A stretch of 64,000 nt of DNA from Scytolyngbya sp. HA4215-MV1. GTDB taxonomy: Bacteria; Cyanobacteriota; Cyanobacteriia; Leptolyngbyales; Leptolyngbyaceae. This document shows, piece by piece, positions 63,940 to 64,000 of the stretch. The position numbers and the translations under genes were made by a program. Numbering within the stretch: the stretch's first letter is position 1; each line of letters starts with the position of its first letter. The notes under the pieces were generated by a model. That model worked only from the letters and a program-made list of their open reading frames with translations. It was not told the origin of the DNA and did no database searches. Location: positions 248,001 through 312,000 of the forward strand of contig JAHHIA010000007.1 in assembly GCA_019359045.1 (NCBI GenBank), written 5' to 3'.

Positions 63940-64000
63940 GCAGCTAAGACGATTTCCAAAATTTTTTAGAGCTAGGTTATCTTGCCCATTTTGTTGTGAG

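Overview
The window looks like chromosomal DNA from a filamentous, probably Leptolyngbya/Oscillatoriales-type cyanobacterium. Evidence: the HIP1 octamer GCGATCGC is frequent throughout; there is a photosystem II subunit gene (psbI), a CpcS/CpeS bilin lyase, cyanophycin synthetase, the clock-output kinase SasA, Ycf34, a Tic20-like protein and several cyanobacteria-only families. The lineage below phylum is inference. I see no rRNA, tRNA, CRISPR array, prophage or intact transposon.

Layout. 1-5849: the 5' end of mfd (minus), a HAD phosphatase, cyanophycin synthetase cphA, a small cysteine-containing protein and a Tic20-like membrane protein. 5981-15253: an FAA hydrolase and rpsF, then a surface-polysaccharide cluster on the plus strand (SDR sugar-nucleotide enzyme, DegT aminotransferase, four glycosyltransferases, a polyprenyl-phosphate sugar transferase). 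15250-21012: an orphan AAA+ protein with a damaged Walker B, a VOC protein, a TIGR02652-like protein, a gamma-carbonic-anhydrase-like protein, Ycf34 and a CCA-adding-type enzyme. 21108-30885: envelope and secreted proteins (VWA protein, a repeat protein, a DUF3769/OstA-like barrel), a bilin lyase, psbI (38 codons) and an HU protein. 30923-36670: cobD-like decarboxylase, a flavoprotein lacking its redox disulfide, dcd, a CobO-like protein lacking its P-loop, a DUF3172 protein, RNase III and a small conserved protein. 36701-43259: a large fusion of cyclic-nucleotide-binding, sigma-54-activator-like AAA+ and polyferredoxin membrane domains; a GT4 glycosyltransferase translationally coupled to a secreted pentapeptide-repeat protein; and sasA. 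43260-51774: AT-rich spacer, a small conserved protein, a pair of M16 peptidase subunits, a probable IS200/IS605 (tnpB) scar, and clpB.

51775-63939 is one minus-strand chemotaxis-like operon in the order pilG(PatA-like)-pilH-pilI(CheW)-pilJ(MCP)-pilL(CheA), the type that controls type IV pilus motility or hormogonium development in cyanobacteria. Its CheA is very large (2209 residues): about 1300 residues of acidic Ser/Asp-rich sequence separate the Hpt domain from the kinase core, including eight tandem 18-residue repeats, each of which carries one HIP1 site in the DNA. The MCP has a similar acidic region behind a TPR-like N-terminus and no obvious periplasmic sensor.

The most unusual items are the CRP/AAA+/polyferredoxin fusion, the giant CheA with HIP1-periodic repeats, the tnpB/omega-RNA-like scar upstream of clpB, and a set of enzyme homologues that lack catalytic residues (AAA+ protein, flavoprotein, CobO-like protein, SDR).
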